Below, piece after piece: positions 33,168 to 45,339 of a stretch of 64,000 nucleotides of DNA; position 1 is the first letter of the stretch; every line of letters starts with the position of its first letter. The notes beneath the pieces were generated by a model. The model saw nothing but the letters and a program-made list of their open reading frames with translations. It searched no databases and was not told the origin of the DNA. Origin of the DNA: Metaphire vulgaris. Taxonomy: Eukaryota; Annelida; Clitellata; Crassiclitellata; Megascolecidae. The stretch spans positions 10,707,745 to 10,771,744 of the forward strand of contig CM030868.1 of assembly GCA_018105865.1 (NCBI GenBank). The letters run 5' to 3'. A program made the translations under genes and the position numbers.

Positions 33168-33960
33168 CACTGTGTCCGGATAAAAAGGGAGCCAAATCCA
33201 GGGGCGTAGCGACGGGGGTATATTGGTATATATACCCTTCCCAAAAATCAGACCACTTTAAAATTTTAGTACGTTTTTTAAGATTTTCAAAGTTTTTAAA
33301 GATGTATACAGCCCAATCACATTATATCCTCAAAATCGAATTCCTGGCTACGCCCCTGGGCAAATCTATTTCCACTATGAATCTAAGAAACCGTGGCCGA
33401 TTTCTATAAAAAAAGCGCAGTTTGAAACAGGAATAAATTGGTTTCGGATAGATGCAAACATTATCTGAAAAAGACTACAGTTAATATTCAAAATATCCAC
33501 TGAAAAAAATTGATACATGATTTCAGACGTTGTCGTCACTCATGAATTTCTGTTACAATGACGGTGTGATCGAACTTTTCCCACCCTCTCACCAGTCACC
33601 AGGAAGTAATCTCTGCTTCAGTTCTTTCAGAATGGAAAAGCATCACCGGTAGAACATTTTCCTTCTAGAATACTCGACACAGAGTGATCCACCGGGTTCA
33701 AATCTGGCGGGTTTGGTGGCCACAGTTGGGGGGGAGGGGGTATGAAAGCAGCAGTCTCCGTGTGCAAGAATTCAACGATGTCACGAACACAGTCATACGT
33801 TTAGAAAAAATTAATGAAAGGCGGGTACATTTTTCTACTCCATGATTTGAATTCAGTCCAACATGAACTATCAAATTTTTATGAAAATCGGCCAAGTTTT
33901 CTTAAATTAATGTGATTAATGTGAAAATAAGGTTGATCCCCTTTTTATCCGGACACGGTG
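33168..33960 (-). mobile_element. Tc1/mariner relic
   Basis: Inverted ends CACTGTGTCCGGATAAAAAG and CTTTTTATCCGGACACGGTG are flanked by TA. On the minus strand near 33720-33680 a frame gives W-P-P-N-P-P-D-L-N-P-V-D, the mariner catalytic-region signature. Frameshifts break the rest. A family-D MITE is inserted at 33199. Confidence 0.8.
33199..33358. mobile_element. hAT-like MITE, family D, inside the mariner relic
   Basis: CAGGGGCGTAGCGACGG ... CTGGCTACGCCCCTG; flanks GCCAAATC and GGCAAATC (7 of 8). Confidence 0.85.
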
Positions 33961-34259
33961 TATAAGGCTATATATACACAGGATAACAGGTTAAACAGGT
34001 ATAGCTTGACTATCGGTCAACAGGTCAAAGCAGGTATATATGTGTGTGTATATATACAGTGTATATATATATACACTATGCATAAATGCAAGTTAACAGG
34101 TACATAAAGAGGTTACAACTTAACAGCTTAAAACAGGTATATAAAATACAATTAGGTAAACGGATTCAAATGCTATCTCGGAAAACTTGGTCATTGAATG
34201 CAGATGGTTACATCAGTGATTTTCACACAGGCTTTACTTAGCCTCCTAAACCACTTTAA

Positions 34260-34303
34260 ATAACATTATTATTATCACATTATTATCATCATTATTATTA
34301 TTA

Positions 34304-34340
<37 letters not shown>
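34260..34340. repeat. (ATT)n microsatellite
   Basis: Mostly ATT units with a few ATC. Confidence 0.9.
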
Positions 34341-34839
34341 GTAGATTTTAATAATTTAACGGAAAAGGTAGTCCTACTGTATAATATCTGTCCGTATTAA
34401 ATCATTGCAACTTGTACTAAATTGTAAGAATATTGGTAACAGTGCTGAGATTATCTCTTCTTTTCTGCGTAAAGAACTATATTTTGTCTGAACAACAGCA
34501 ACAAGGTTTTGCGCAGTTTCATCCATCTGTATGCGTATCTGGAATTTGTCGATGGGCGTTTTTCCCTTTGTCGGTTCGGACAGCGGTGCTTGTCCTGCAT
34601 TGTTGATTTCGAATTCATTCGTCACAGTCCTGCATTGGCATTCAAAGACACGCAACCGAAGCCCAGGGATAGCGGGCGGCGACAGAGGACGCTGTTCGCG
34701 GTTGGACGGTTGGACGGACCTTCAAGAAGACTTCGCTGCAAAACGTGTAACCAGTGAAAATCTCACAAAATCTCCTTCCGGACAATCGGTCAAAACTCCT
34801 TCCTCAGTGCATGTTACTACGTCTTAGAACATAGGTTGA

Positions 34840-35390
34840 GACAGACAGATAGGCAGAGAGAGACGGACAGTAAAGAGTGTAGACAGACAGACAGGAAGAC
34901 AGACAGACAAACAGGTAGAGAGATAAACGGGTAGACAGGCAGGCAGACAAACAAAAATACATACATTGGTCTACAGACAGACAAATAGCAGGCTGATTGA
35001 CTGACAGACAGACAGACAGGCAAACGCAATGACAGACAGGTAGAGAGACAAACGGGCAGAAAGGCAGGCAGACAAACAAACAGAAATACATACATTGGCC
35101 TACAGACAGACAGAGAAGCAGACTGGCAGGCCAGGTGGACAGACAGACGGGGAGACAGGTAAACAGGCAGACAGACATACAGAGATGCAGACAGACAGAC
35201 ATGTACACGGGCATACAGACATACAGGCAGGTAGACAGACAGATGGCTATACAGGCAGACATATAAGATATATACAGATACATACATACAGATAGAGAAG
35301 AGACAGAGAGACAATAAGGCACGCAAGGAGACTGACAGGCAGATAGGCAGATAGGTAGACAAACAGACAGAGAACCGGACTAGAGAGAAG
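34840..35390. repeat. (CAGA)n satellite with higher-order units
   Basis: CAGACAGACAGG-type units for 550 bp. ACAAACAGAAATACATACAT plus its near repeat define a unit of roughly 120 bp. The open frames are artefacts. Confidence 0.93.
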
Positions 35391-35593
35391 TCTGATAGGG
35401 AAAACAGACGCTCAGCACAGAGGATACGTGTAATAGTCACAATGGAATGCGTCAGATTGGAGTCTCGCGCTCTAATTGCGAAAAGGGGGCCTTTGGTTAC
35501 TCTAAACTAACTAAATAACTTCTATGGAGCCACGTTAGTAACGCGCTTGACATCAGTCGGTGGTCGATCCGATGTCGAATCGTAAGCTAATCC

Positions 35594-35754
35594 CAGGGAC
35601 GTAGCCAGAAATGTGATTTGGGGGTAATGTGATTTGGGGAGGGGTATAAATCATAAAAATCTTCCAAAATCTTTAAAAACACATTGAAAATTTTAAGGTA
35701 GTATGAGATTTGGGGGTATATATATACCGATATACCCCCATCGCTACGCCCCTG
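35594..35754. mobile_element. hAT-like MITE, family D
   Basis: CAGGGACGTAGCCAGAAATG ... ATCGCTACGCCCCTG. No clear duplication is visible. Confidence 0.75.
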
Positions 35755-36403
35755 GCAGCCTAATCTCTCACTGTCAGCAGCGGAAGTTTAAAAATAGGAA
35801 ATTACTCTTTAAACATTATTATGTTATTAATTGGTGTCTAATTTACACAGCTGAACATTGTTGGAATTATCAGAAGTACGAAATCTGCTAAAACTTATTA
35901 ATGAACACACGCGATATGCCTATATTGTTTAAAAATGAACCTGTGCAAATCGTCCAAATTTTCTTACTTACGAAAATAAAATATTAAAAGTCTAACTAGC
36001 TATCAGGTCCATAGTCTGCAGCATTTTAAAGCTTCGTTTTCTCGCGAGTTTTCTTACTTCTCCAGCTCCTTAAATACCTACACCAACCACTTTATTTCCC
36101 GCCGTGCTCAATTGCCCAGGGCGAGAAGACAACTTGAGGCCTGCACTTTATACAGCATTATACGGCCGCATGATGAATGAGGCTGGACGCCAGCAAATAT
36201 TGCTTTCTAAGTCAGCGGAAAGACATCTTAATTACCCGGAACAAGTCTCTGAAGTGTCTTTGGCCTTGCTACCACCATGATTCCCTAACAAAAGAGTTTC
36301 TCTCAATGCGCATACAGACACAGCGACCAGGGGCGTAGCCAGGAATTTGATTGCATGGGGAGGCATACATTGTGGTATATATTGCTGTATATATATATAT
36401 TGC

Positions 36404-36442
<39 letters not shown>

Positions 36443-36564
36443 TATATATATATATATATTGCATATAATATATCTTATTATATAATTCTCGATGTTTTGT
36501 CCGTATATCCGCAACACGGGACGCTGTCCAGTGTTTAATCAAACAAACGATCTTAATTGCAGCT

Positions 36565-37110
36565 TAAACCCCCGTCCCCTTCCTGGTCTCTTAATCGCCC
36601 AGGCCCAACCATTCCCGCCCCGAAACCCCATCCCCTCCCAAAAACCCCCGTTGTTTCCGTCTCCCCAACCTTTTTCCTCTCCCTATCCCTCCCAATCGCA
36701 ATGGCCCAGGCCTCAATCCCCTGTCCCCTCCCCTCCCCCCATCTCTTTTCTCTCTCCTCATCCCTCTCCCAATCACCCTGGCCCCAACACATTCCGGCCC
36801 CGGCCCCAAACTCCCGTTCCCTTTCCTCTCCCCATCCCTTTTCCCTCTCCCATCCCTCCCCAATCGCCCTGGGCCCAACCATTCCAGCCCCAACCCATTC
36901 CCGCCCCGGCCCTAAACCTCCGTTCCCTTCCTCTCCCTATCCCCTTCCAACTACCCATCCCTCTCCCAATCGCCCAGGCCCCAACCCATCACCGCCCGCC
37001 CTACCCCACCGGCCCCAAACCCCGTTTCCATACCTACACAACGCTGCCTGAAAACCCATACAACCCACCTTCCTCCTCCAAAACCTCTCTTCCCTCTCCC
37101 AATGCCCTGC
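36565..37110. repeat. Degenerate C-rich minisatellite
   Basis: CCCAATCGCCCAGGCCCCAA-type and CCCCGGCCCCAAACCCCCGT-type units alternate with a period of about 60-70 bp. Very strong strand asymmetry: almost no G on the + strand. Confidence 0.85.
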
Positions 37111-37260
37111 CCCATTATTATATATATATTTATTCATTCCTAGCCTCAATACCTATTTTTTTAAATTTTACCCCTCAAGATTAAATTTTCAGACGCCGTC
37201 ACCGTACTGGGATTTTTAATTTTTGGAAAAGCGTTCTTCAGAAATGATTGCTGTAACGTT

Positions 37261-37731
37261 TTAAATTTGCTATATCTCAGGCTATATAGGAGCTAAAAAG
37301 ATGAGGTTTGCGCCATTGTTTAAATTGTTTATTCCTCTTTCTAACCGTCCGTGCAAAACAAAAAAATTGGGTGTAGAGTCCACTTAGGCCTAAAATATCA
37401 CCCTCTCCCCCGAAAATTTTTAAAGCCCCCTAGCAAAATATTTTCAGCGGTAACCCCCAGATTTCTAAAGGGATGTCAGAGGAACAAAATAAACCAAAAA
37501 GTTTGAAAATCGGTCGACATTTGGCAAAGATCTATCAGTTCTAACCCGATGACCCCAATGCTTGAACATACAGTAAGTATTATCGGTGAATTTCAGAAAG
37601 TTTTGAAGTCTGCGAAAGTTTCGTTTTTTTAAATTTGCTATATCTCAGGCTATATAAAAGCTAAGAAGATGAGGTTTGCACCATTGTTTAGCTTTTTTAT
37701 TCCTCTTTCTAACCGTCCGTGCAAAACAAAA
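37261..37731. repeat. Direct duplication of about 100 bp
   Basis: AAATTTGCTATATCTCAGGC with the following 80 bp (37266-37370) recurs at 37630-37731 with few changes. Confidence 0.85.
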
Positions 37732-38361
37732 AGTCCAGCGCTCACGAGCTTTCCACAATCAAGTGAGAATGAGGAGCAGGCTGTTGCTCGGCGTGAAAAA
37801 AGCAGCACAGCAAACAAGAGAATCAAGCACTGCATGTCGTTCGACACTGCCAAATCAGTACACCTTCCTCTATCAAGGTTCAGAAAATTCCTGCGAATGG
37901 GCGTTAACTCGGTTGAAGGAAAAGGCGGCGAGTGAAGGAGAACTAATTGCGCAAAATCCTATTGCATTAGCGCAAAATCGGGTGGTAAAACAGACAATCT
38001 CCACCGTCATAAAATGCTGTGCATTTGCGCAAAATCGTAAACAGCCAATCTCCCCGTCATAAAATGCTGTTGCATTTGCGCAAAATCGGGTGGTAAAACA
38101 GTGTCTCCCCGTCATTTTTGACGGAAACACCTAGTATATGTATAATTTGTTTATATGTTACATATACTGTATTATATGTATACTGAATTTTTGGGATATA
38201 TATATAGGGGTATCTAGTGTTTATCAACAAGGTCCGGTTGCTCCGCCCACTGGTGGGCAGAAACCATAGAAACCATTGTTGTCTATTAATAGACGCCAAT
38301 GGCAGAAGCAGATTTCTTGCTGGTGGGCATAGATCAGTGACCATAGAGATTGTTCTGGATA

Positions 38362-38399
<38 letters not shown>

Positions 38400-38942
38400 G
38401 ATATGCCCCCGTCGCTACGCCCCTGATAGCGACTAGTAATTAATTAGGTCTAATTAATTTTACGGCATTTACATTAATCGATACAGTATATGATAATATC
38501 GTGTACAGTTACATGTATTAGGAATCAATGATGTCCCGAGTGAGTCTTTTACCGCATCGATTGTTGTCCGATTTCAAGATGCGACCGATGAGACGGAACG
38601 TTCATCGTACACAATTAATCAGATACTGTTTCGTTACTTGAGGACATGATTCTGATTCCATCTGTTGCCATGATCACGTTTTGGCTGTCAACATATACTA
38701 TGTCGGCGTTCTCCTCTCTTCTGCTCCTACTGCATAGTAGGCAGATTATTCATACGTGTACGTTGGTCTGTTCGTACGTAGGCCGTTCATTTTGGCACAG
38801 TGTGTGACGAAGAAACTGGATTTCCTTTACCCTCAAAGCATAATTAATCTAATAAAAAGAAAATTCTGGAAGGAAGCTTTCCTCTCCAAGAAATCTGCCC
38901 CATTGCTCCTCCTACCTCTTGATACGCGATGGAGTTTCAGCT

Positions 38943-39245
38943 GCAGTGAATTGATTGATTGATTTTTCTATCGGTTGATGTCGTCATTCACGATTGATTG
39001 ATTGATTGATACTAGATCAGATTGATTTGGTTCGCTGTTCCATTCGGCCAAAGATGTCATGTTGATGATTAAGACCTTCGCAAATTTAGAGTGTTGATCA
39101 GGAAGTCAAATCAGTGATTATATGATTGATTGATTGATTCGTTGATTGATTCAACAACTGAGTCTGTTAGTTGAATGAATGATTGATTCGTTGATTGATT
39201 AAGCAACTGAATGAGTTAGTTGATTGATTGATGATTGATTGATTG

Positions 39246-39285
<40 letters not shown>

Positions 39286-39402
39286 GTGAGTGAGTGAGTG
39301 AGTGAGTGATTGATTGAGTGAGTGAGTGACTGACTGACTAGATTTTTGGTCTAGAAGATTGACTCATTGACTGATTGAGTGAGTGAGTGAGTGAGTGAGT
39401 GG
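38943..39402. repeat. (GATT)n / (GAGT)n microsatellite region
   Basis: GATT units dominate to 39290 and GAGT units follow at 39285-39320 and 39378-39402. Confidence 0.9.
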
Positions 39403-40169
39403 TAAAAGTAACCTACCTGGCTCTATTTCTATACACAAAGGTAATGCTTCTAAGCGAACGCGGAACCTTCCTGTACGACGCCGTACCTTTGACGTTGTGT
39501 GTGTGTGTGTGTGGGTACTTTAAAGTTACCTTCGTTTAGCCACAGAATATTTACGGCCGTTCCTTCAGTCTGAGCGTTTAGACAACCGCTGTGTGCAGAA
39601 TCTTATCAGCTTAACAGCTTCCTCTAACTTTTTTTTCTAGATAAGTCCGGATTTTCTTCAGCACACGCGGCCCGCAATAATATAGCAGTCCCGAGGAACA
39701 AGTTCTGAGAGCAGACGCAATCGAGTTAGCTATAGCTATCGATGGAACCACTTGAGCGATGAACAGAGCGTTGCTCCACTGACGTTCTCTAACAAGGAAC
39801 CCGAGCAGCAAAGGCCTTTATAATATTTTGCCGAAGAATTTTGATATAGATATCATCCACCGTGCGATAGATTAGTAGACTATGTCTCGGAGACGGTTGT
39901 TTGGTCTGTACAAAGATACAGTTGAATTTCCGTGTCGCGTGCAGCAGTACAATCATGTCCGGCTTTCATTGCGGGGTCCTTTTAACAAATGTTGCTTAAC
40001 AACGCGAAGGTATTTGGCCTATATTTACACATTCGACTAAAGAACTGCCCGAGCTGAAAGATATACACTTCTCGCAGAATTTGTATTTCTGGGAGTTTGT
40101 GCTGCTGTACAGTGTCAATGTAGAGAATCGATCCACTTTCCCAATCTTTATTTTGCATGTTTCTGTTAA

Positions 40170-40345
40170 ATCTCCTCCACTCTTCCTTTCCAACTTTCCC
40201 CTTCTCTCAACATTTTCAAAAAGAGGCTAAAGACTTGGTTGTTCCGCACCAGTTATGGACTTTAACTCTGTAATCTGTTCACGCAGTCCACCTCTGGACG
40301 AGGCACCACAACGATCTGAACGCTACTTACTTACTTACTTACTTT
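40170..40345 (+). mobile_element. LINE 3' end
   Basis: The + strand reads a degenerate S-T-F-S-K-R-L-K-T-W-L-F segment (the S-x-F-K-x-x-L-K-T-x-L-F end of CR1/L2 ORF2), then a 3' UTR and a (ACTT)n tail. Confidence 0.65.
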
Positions 40346-40430
40346 CTAATGTCGTCAATCCACAATATTGAAGTATTTTTCTCATTGCTTAAATGAATTG
40401 TTATTGCATCCATTGGCCATCTTGTCATCC

Positions 40431-40475
40431 ATTATTATTATTATTATTATTATGTTATTATTATTACTATTAGCC

Positions 40476-40538
<63 letters not shown>

Positions 40539-40548
40539 GTTAGTTAGT
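40431..40548. repeat. (ATT)n microsatellite, tail of a LINE
   Basis: ATT units that appear to be the complement of the (AAT)n tail of the minus-strand LINE end at 40549. Confidence 0.8.
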
Positions 40549-40690
40549 TAGACGATTTCTATAGCGCAATAAGCATGGAAAAAGTGGCCAAAGACAAGAG
40601 CGCTTTACAAAACTACGAATATCCGATGGTGAATAAGTAAGTCTTAAGATTACGTAGAAAAATTCGAAGAGAGTCAGAGTCTTATATAGT
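40549..40690 (-). mobile_element. LINE 3' end, minus strand
   Basis: AGACGATTTCTATAGCGCAA begins a unit that also contains AAGAGCGCTTTACAAA, as at 11333 and 50451. On the minus strand it reads a degenerate L-K-T-Y-L-F end. Confidence 0.65.
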
Positions 40691-41111
40691 CATGCAGATA
40701 ATTATCTCTTTGTTTCGACTAAATAGTGTTCTTTTCATCATTCCCCAAAATAGTTGCGATTTTTTGCTGCCTCCAAACATTGATTGTGGAGATGGATTCC
40801 TATTTCAATGGATGATCACCCCCAAGTCTCGTTCTTCCTTTGTGGTAGTTATGACTTCTCCTCACAGCATATTGGATGCCATGATAAGATTGTTCAGCAT
40901 TACAAACGACCTCTCCATATTAAAAAGCATCTGCCAGTCTACAGACCACTGCAACAGTTTTCATCATATCTTCCTGTAAACTTTTAGCATCGGCAACGTC
41001 AATTCTTCTGCATCACTCGCGACCCTGAGATTGTTTATGTTTTGTCCTGCTTTTATAATTTTTAAAAATAGTTTTCAATGTTCTCCATAATTTCCTCTCC
41101 GTATGCATTAA

Positions 41112-41183
41112 CCCCTTAACTGGGGATCCCCGATATATCCGTCCATTTTACATTGAGTTACAGTTAAATACCCAGTTAATGGG
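41112..41183. mobile_element. piggyBac-like MITE, second copy
   Basis: TTAA on both sides; CCCCTTAAC ... GTTAATGGG. It is the reverse complement of the copy at 30435. Confidence 0.7.
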
Positions 41184-41337
41184 TTAAAGAATTGTGATGA
41201 TAAACCGCACTTCTGTCATTTGTCCCAATTTGTATTTTAATCCATTTGCTCTCTAGTTTATTCTAACAGTTACAGTTTGTTTCAAATAAATTTTAGAGTA
41301 GATTTCCGTGTCCTTTTCATCTATACCAGCTCTCTCT

Positions 41338-41552
41338 AGGGGCCGTCCATAAATGACTCACGCGATTTTGTCAGTTTTTTTACTTCATCCCCTCGTCACA
41401 CGTCGTCACAAAAAGTCAGACCCTTCAAATGTGACGTCATAACGCGTTAACCCTCCTCCCCTCTTCACGTCTTTCGAAAAATCTTGAGAACATCGTCAAA
41501 GATGTTTGAACACCCCCTCCAAAATGCCTTACGTCATTTATGGACAGTTCCT
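41338..41552. mobile_element. Inverted-repeat element, family I (GGGCCGTCCATAAATGAC ends)
   Basis: AGGGGCCGTCCATAAATGAC faces GTCATTTATGGACAGTTCCT. No clear target duplication is visible. Confidence 0.7.
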
Positions 41553-41645
41553 AAGATGTAGATTTCATTTCTGAACCCACGGTTTTCCTAGAATCCACAT
41601 TGCTGTTCTGATGCCTTGCATCTTATTTTGTTCTCGTCCTCTTAA

Positions 41646-41833
41646 CAGTGGCGGCTCCAGGATTTGGCAAGTGGGGGGGGGCGTTGTGGTGGCAACTTCT
41701 AATCATGGGAGGGCCAACCATTTGTTGTTAGGTATGTAGTATTAAGCATATGGTTCCAACAGGGGGGCTACTAGGGGACAGGCTCTCATTAGAGGGCACG
41801 GGCCTCCGGGCCCCCCTTTTGGAGCCGCCACTG
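41646..41833 (+). mobile_element. hAT-like MITE, family A, intact
   Basis: CAGTGGCGGCTCC ... GGAGCCGCCACTG, 188 bp, with exact CCTCTTAA duplications. Confidence 0.95.
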
Positions 41834-42075
41834 CCTCTTAAGAGTAGTTTTTAGTAGTTTTTCAAAGTGGCTGATAAAGCGGATGTTTCGGAAAACCTCG
41901 CAATCTGTCATGTTCCGTGATTTAGGCATTAGGATGACTATTGATTTGCATAGGTCTTCCGGAAATGTTCCAGCGTCGTATAAGCTTATTCTATTTAGCA
42001 TTTTTATGTTACTTTTATGCCTTCCTGTATATCCTGCTGCTAATATCATTACGCTATGTTGTCTGGGCCTGGCTG

Positions 42076-42262
42076 ACTTGTTCCTTTTCATTTCCCTTAG
42101 CGCGCGGTTACAACTTCTTCTGGCAATATGTTCGGTCCCCCTCTGCTTCATTTGTTATTATGGGGTTTGTGGCTCTTTCGTCTTCCTTGTGTAATGTAAC
42201 ATAATGTAATGTGACATCTGTTTAGCGCCTATTTCTACTCAGAGGCGCTCCTAGCATTGGAG
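42076..42262. repeat. Direct duplication, copy 1
   Basis: ACTTGTTCCTTTTCATTTCC to GCTCCTAGCATTGGAG recurs at 42611-42800 with only small indels. Confidence 0.9.
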
Positions 42263-42353
42263 TCGCAGGGTAAAGTAATGTGTGTGACGCATCTGTGATG
42301 TATTCCTGCCTTCTTTCCTCGACATCCTCTTCCTCCGTCAGAATCGTTCCTAC

Positions 42354-42857
42354 CAGTGACGGTTCCACGTGGGGGGATGAGTGGGAATAAATCCCCCCAT
42401 CGGAATTTTTTGCTTGCGAAACCTATTTTGGGCAAAAGTTTAGTAATAATTATTAGTTAAACTACGGGGAAAAAAACTACATATGATCTTTTTTTGCTTG
42501 TCAACCTATTTTTCGGTAAAAGTGTAGTAAAATTAGGGATAAAATTCCCTTTTGTCAGCCTTTTTCGGAAGAGTTTATTGATTTTTCCTTCTATTTTTTA
42601 CCCTCCCCCAACTTGTTCCTTTTCATTTCCCTTAGCGCGGTTACAACTTCTTCTGGCAATATGTTCGGTCCCCCTCTGCTTCATTTGTTATTATGGGGTT
42701 TGTGGCTCTTTCGTCTTCCTTGTGTAATGTAACATAATGTAATGTGACATCTGTTTAGCGCCTCTTCTATTTCTACTCAGAGGCGCTCCTAGCATTGGAG
42801 CTTACCTAATAATGAATTCATTTCATCCCCCACCAAGAAATCCTGGATGCGCCACTG
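42354..42857 (+). mobile_element. Family-C MITE with an inserted duplicated segment
   Basis: CAGTGACGGTTCCACG to ATGCGCCACTG; contains CTTTTTTTGCTTGTCAACC. The right half carries the second copy of the duplicated 185-bp segment (42611-42800), so the element is about 190 bp longer than its relatives. Confidence 0.75.
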
Positions 42858-42935
42858 GTCTCTTCCATGTATTTATGCAGTTGCTACCTGCAGCTCACCT
42901 TTTTCTTCCGTGCAGCTACTTACTGTGTCAGGTAT

Positions 42936-42939
<4 letters not shown>

Positions 42940-42983
<44 letters not shown>

Positions 42984-42984
42984 G
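42940..42984. repeat. (CT)n microsatellite
   Basis: Pure CT units. Confidence 0.9.
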
Positions 42985-43714
42985 CATTTCGCATTTGTTG
43001 TTCAGCCAATCCTCTTGGTCTTTTTTTGCATTTCTCCTTTTACTGCTTTTGTTTAGCAGTTAATATTTCTTTTGGTCTGGTGTCTTCACTCTATACTTCT
43101 TTACTCCATCATTAGGTCTAGAATCTTTTTTGTCATCCACTGTTGTCTTCTGTTATGCTTTGGCCCTGGGCGATGTTTCTCTCCGTTATGCTCCTTAGCG
43201 TAGGCCCTATCCCTGTGCAGTTCCCAAATTGTGTTTACTTCTTTCGTCTGATCCACCTATTTGAATTTCATATGATAGTCTTTGCTTTTAACCTGTTGCC
43301 TCTAACTCTAATTCCATAATGTTTTACGTGCCTATATTTTTACTTATTTTTTCCAGCTTGACCTGGATGTATGCGATGATTGGTACATGATCTCACCGGA
43401 CATGCGACGTGTCCTCATCTAGGTTATCATAAACCTCCTTCATTAAGAGAGTGCAACATATTCGTCATAAATCATGCTGGCTGTCTTCAAAAATTGTGTT
43501 CCTATTCAAATGTTCCAATATTATGTTCTATTTCAATATTTTTCATGCCTTTTTGGATCACCGAAGTTTTGCTCACTGGACTCTAATTGTTTGCTTCTCT
43601 TCTTGTCTTGGTGAATAAGGCATCTCCCCAGCCTTACGGTACTTTCCCACTCCAGAACAAGTCATTGATTAATTAATTCTCAATACATTTGCTTGTATAG
43701 CACATTACATTTTC

Positions 43715-44005
43715 ATGTCTTACCTAATAATGAAACTTCGGATGCAAGCCATCTATAGCCATGCGCTCTGGTCAGTTTTCGAGTTGGTCAAAACCTCGAT
43801 AGCATGTTCCTTAGTAAATACTATGGCTGCGACCATTTCCTCGGAACAGATTAACAGATTACTGGGTTCTGGAACATCTGGTGCACTATTTGTGTCTTCA
43901 TTCTTCTACAAGACGTATACTGGAAAAAAACTGACGCTTCCATCGCTGCACGCACTGTTGTGCGGCGTTTTACTTGCGCGGTCCGTGATCTGCGAACGGT
44001 CGTGA
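43715..44005 (+). other. Open stretch of 96 codons, unassigned
   Basis: The frame from ATG at 43715 has hydrophobic segments (TSGALFVSSFFYKTYTGKKL then LHALLCGVLLARSV). It resembles a small membrane protein in composition only, and I recognise no family. Confidence 0.25.
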
Positions 44006-44279
44006 AATCCGAAATCCTAATCGAGGATTCTCAGAACACATCGTACAGAGTCTGTAAATTATATGCGATCGTCAATTTCTTTTGCACTCGTCTTTCGTTT
44101 CTCCATCTACGGTCGCAGTTGGCCATCGCCGGCCGAAGGAAAGGGGAAAGCTAACACGACGCCTACATGCGCTGGCAATTTCCTCCGCCACGAAAGAAGG
44201 CAGATAACGGGGTCTGCTGAGAGGAGAGAGAGAGAGAGAGAGAAGTTTAAGGAATTCTTCAGATAAAAACGAGTATTGG

Positions 44280-44573
44280 TAGTATTGGCATAGAAGTATT
44301 ACACAAACATTGACAGTAGTGGCATAGTAGTAGTGGCTGTATAAGGGCGTAGTCGAAGGCCAAACTATAGAAGCATAATTAGTGTTAGTAATATTAGAAG
44401 TATTAAAAGTAGGCCCAGAACGCAAGTATTAGCAGTAGTGGCATAGACGTAGTACACAAACATTAGCAGTAGTGGCATAGTAGTATTGGTAGTGGTGGTA
44501 GCAGTAGTAGTATTAGTATTAGTAGCAACAGCAGCAGTAATGGCAGTGGTAGTGGTATTATTATTATTATTAT

Positions 44574-44632
<59 letters not shown>

Positions 44633-44690
44633 ATAGTACATGCATCAGTATTAATAGTATAGTAGTAATAGTACATGCATCAGTATTAAT
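44280..44690. repeat. GTA-type trinucleotide repeat region
   Basis: AGTAGTGGCATAG-type units lead into pure AGT from 44575 to 44633. The poly-Thr and poly-Leu frames are artefacts. Confidence 0.85.
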
Positions 44691-44787
44691 AGTATTTTTG
44701 TCAGCAGTAACGAAAGAAATGTTGTATCAATAGCAAAGGTAAGCTTTTATAACTAGCATAGTTTGTAAAGAATGATTGCTAACTAGA

Positions 44788-44789
<2 letters not shown>

Positions 44790-44850
<61 letters not shown>

Positions 44851-44856
44851 TGATTC

Positions 44857-44916
<60 letters not shown>
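44790..44916. repeat. (AAT)n microsatellite
   Basis: AAT units with one TTGATTCT interruption. Confidence 0.95.
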
Positions 44917-44918
<2 letters not shown>

Positions 44919-45339
44919 CATGAATAGTTATATTCTTTCGTCGAACAAGTTCGTCAAACCTCAGCTTGAGGAAATAATTCACGATTTTTCTCAACTGTCA
45001 AACCTCGCCAAAAAATCAATCTCTTTTCTTTTGCAGACCTTCCTTCCCCGAAACCAACCACTTTCGGACTGACCTACCAAGATCTATCATGGAATTACTA
45101 TTCTTACTCTTCTTATAGCGACTAGAAACTGAAGGGACAAAGGGCATTGCTATACTAAAGAGGTTTCTGATTGACTGACTGATGATTAGTTGATTGATTT
45201 TTCTAATGGTATTGAACTGAATCTCATAAACTCTTACATCAAAAACTTTTAATGAAACTAAAACTTGATTGTTTGATCGGTTTGTATTCATTTACTTTCC
45301 CCAAATATAACGTAACAAACTTCTGAGGTTGCGCCGACA

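Larger units (their letters stand above)
36328..38425. mobile_element. Long family-D element (2.1 kb) carrying C-rich minisatellite
   Basis: The left end CAGGGGCGTAGCCAGGAATT and right end GTCGCTACGCCCCTG match the 160-bp family-D MITEs. Flanks are ACAGCGAC and ATAGCGAC (7 of 8). The interior holds TA arrays, a C-rich degenerate repeat (36565-37110), a 100-bp direct duplication (37261 and 37629), and GCATTTGCGCAAAATCG repeats (37945-38100). I recognise no transposase. The poly-Pro frame at 36492 lies in the C-rich repeat and is unlikely to be a protein. Confidence 0.75.

Noticed and set aside
34804..35440. 172- and 207-codon Cys/Leu/Ser frames
   Set aside because: They are translations of the CAGA array in two frames and have no plausible start context.
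36492..37184. 230-codon Pro/Ser frame
   Set aside because: It lies in a degenerate C-rich minisatellite, and all frames of that strand are open because stops need A or G.
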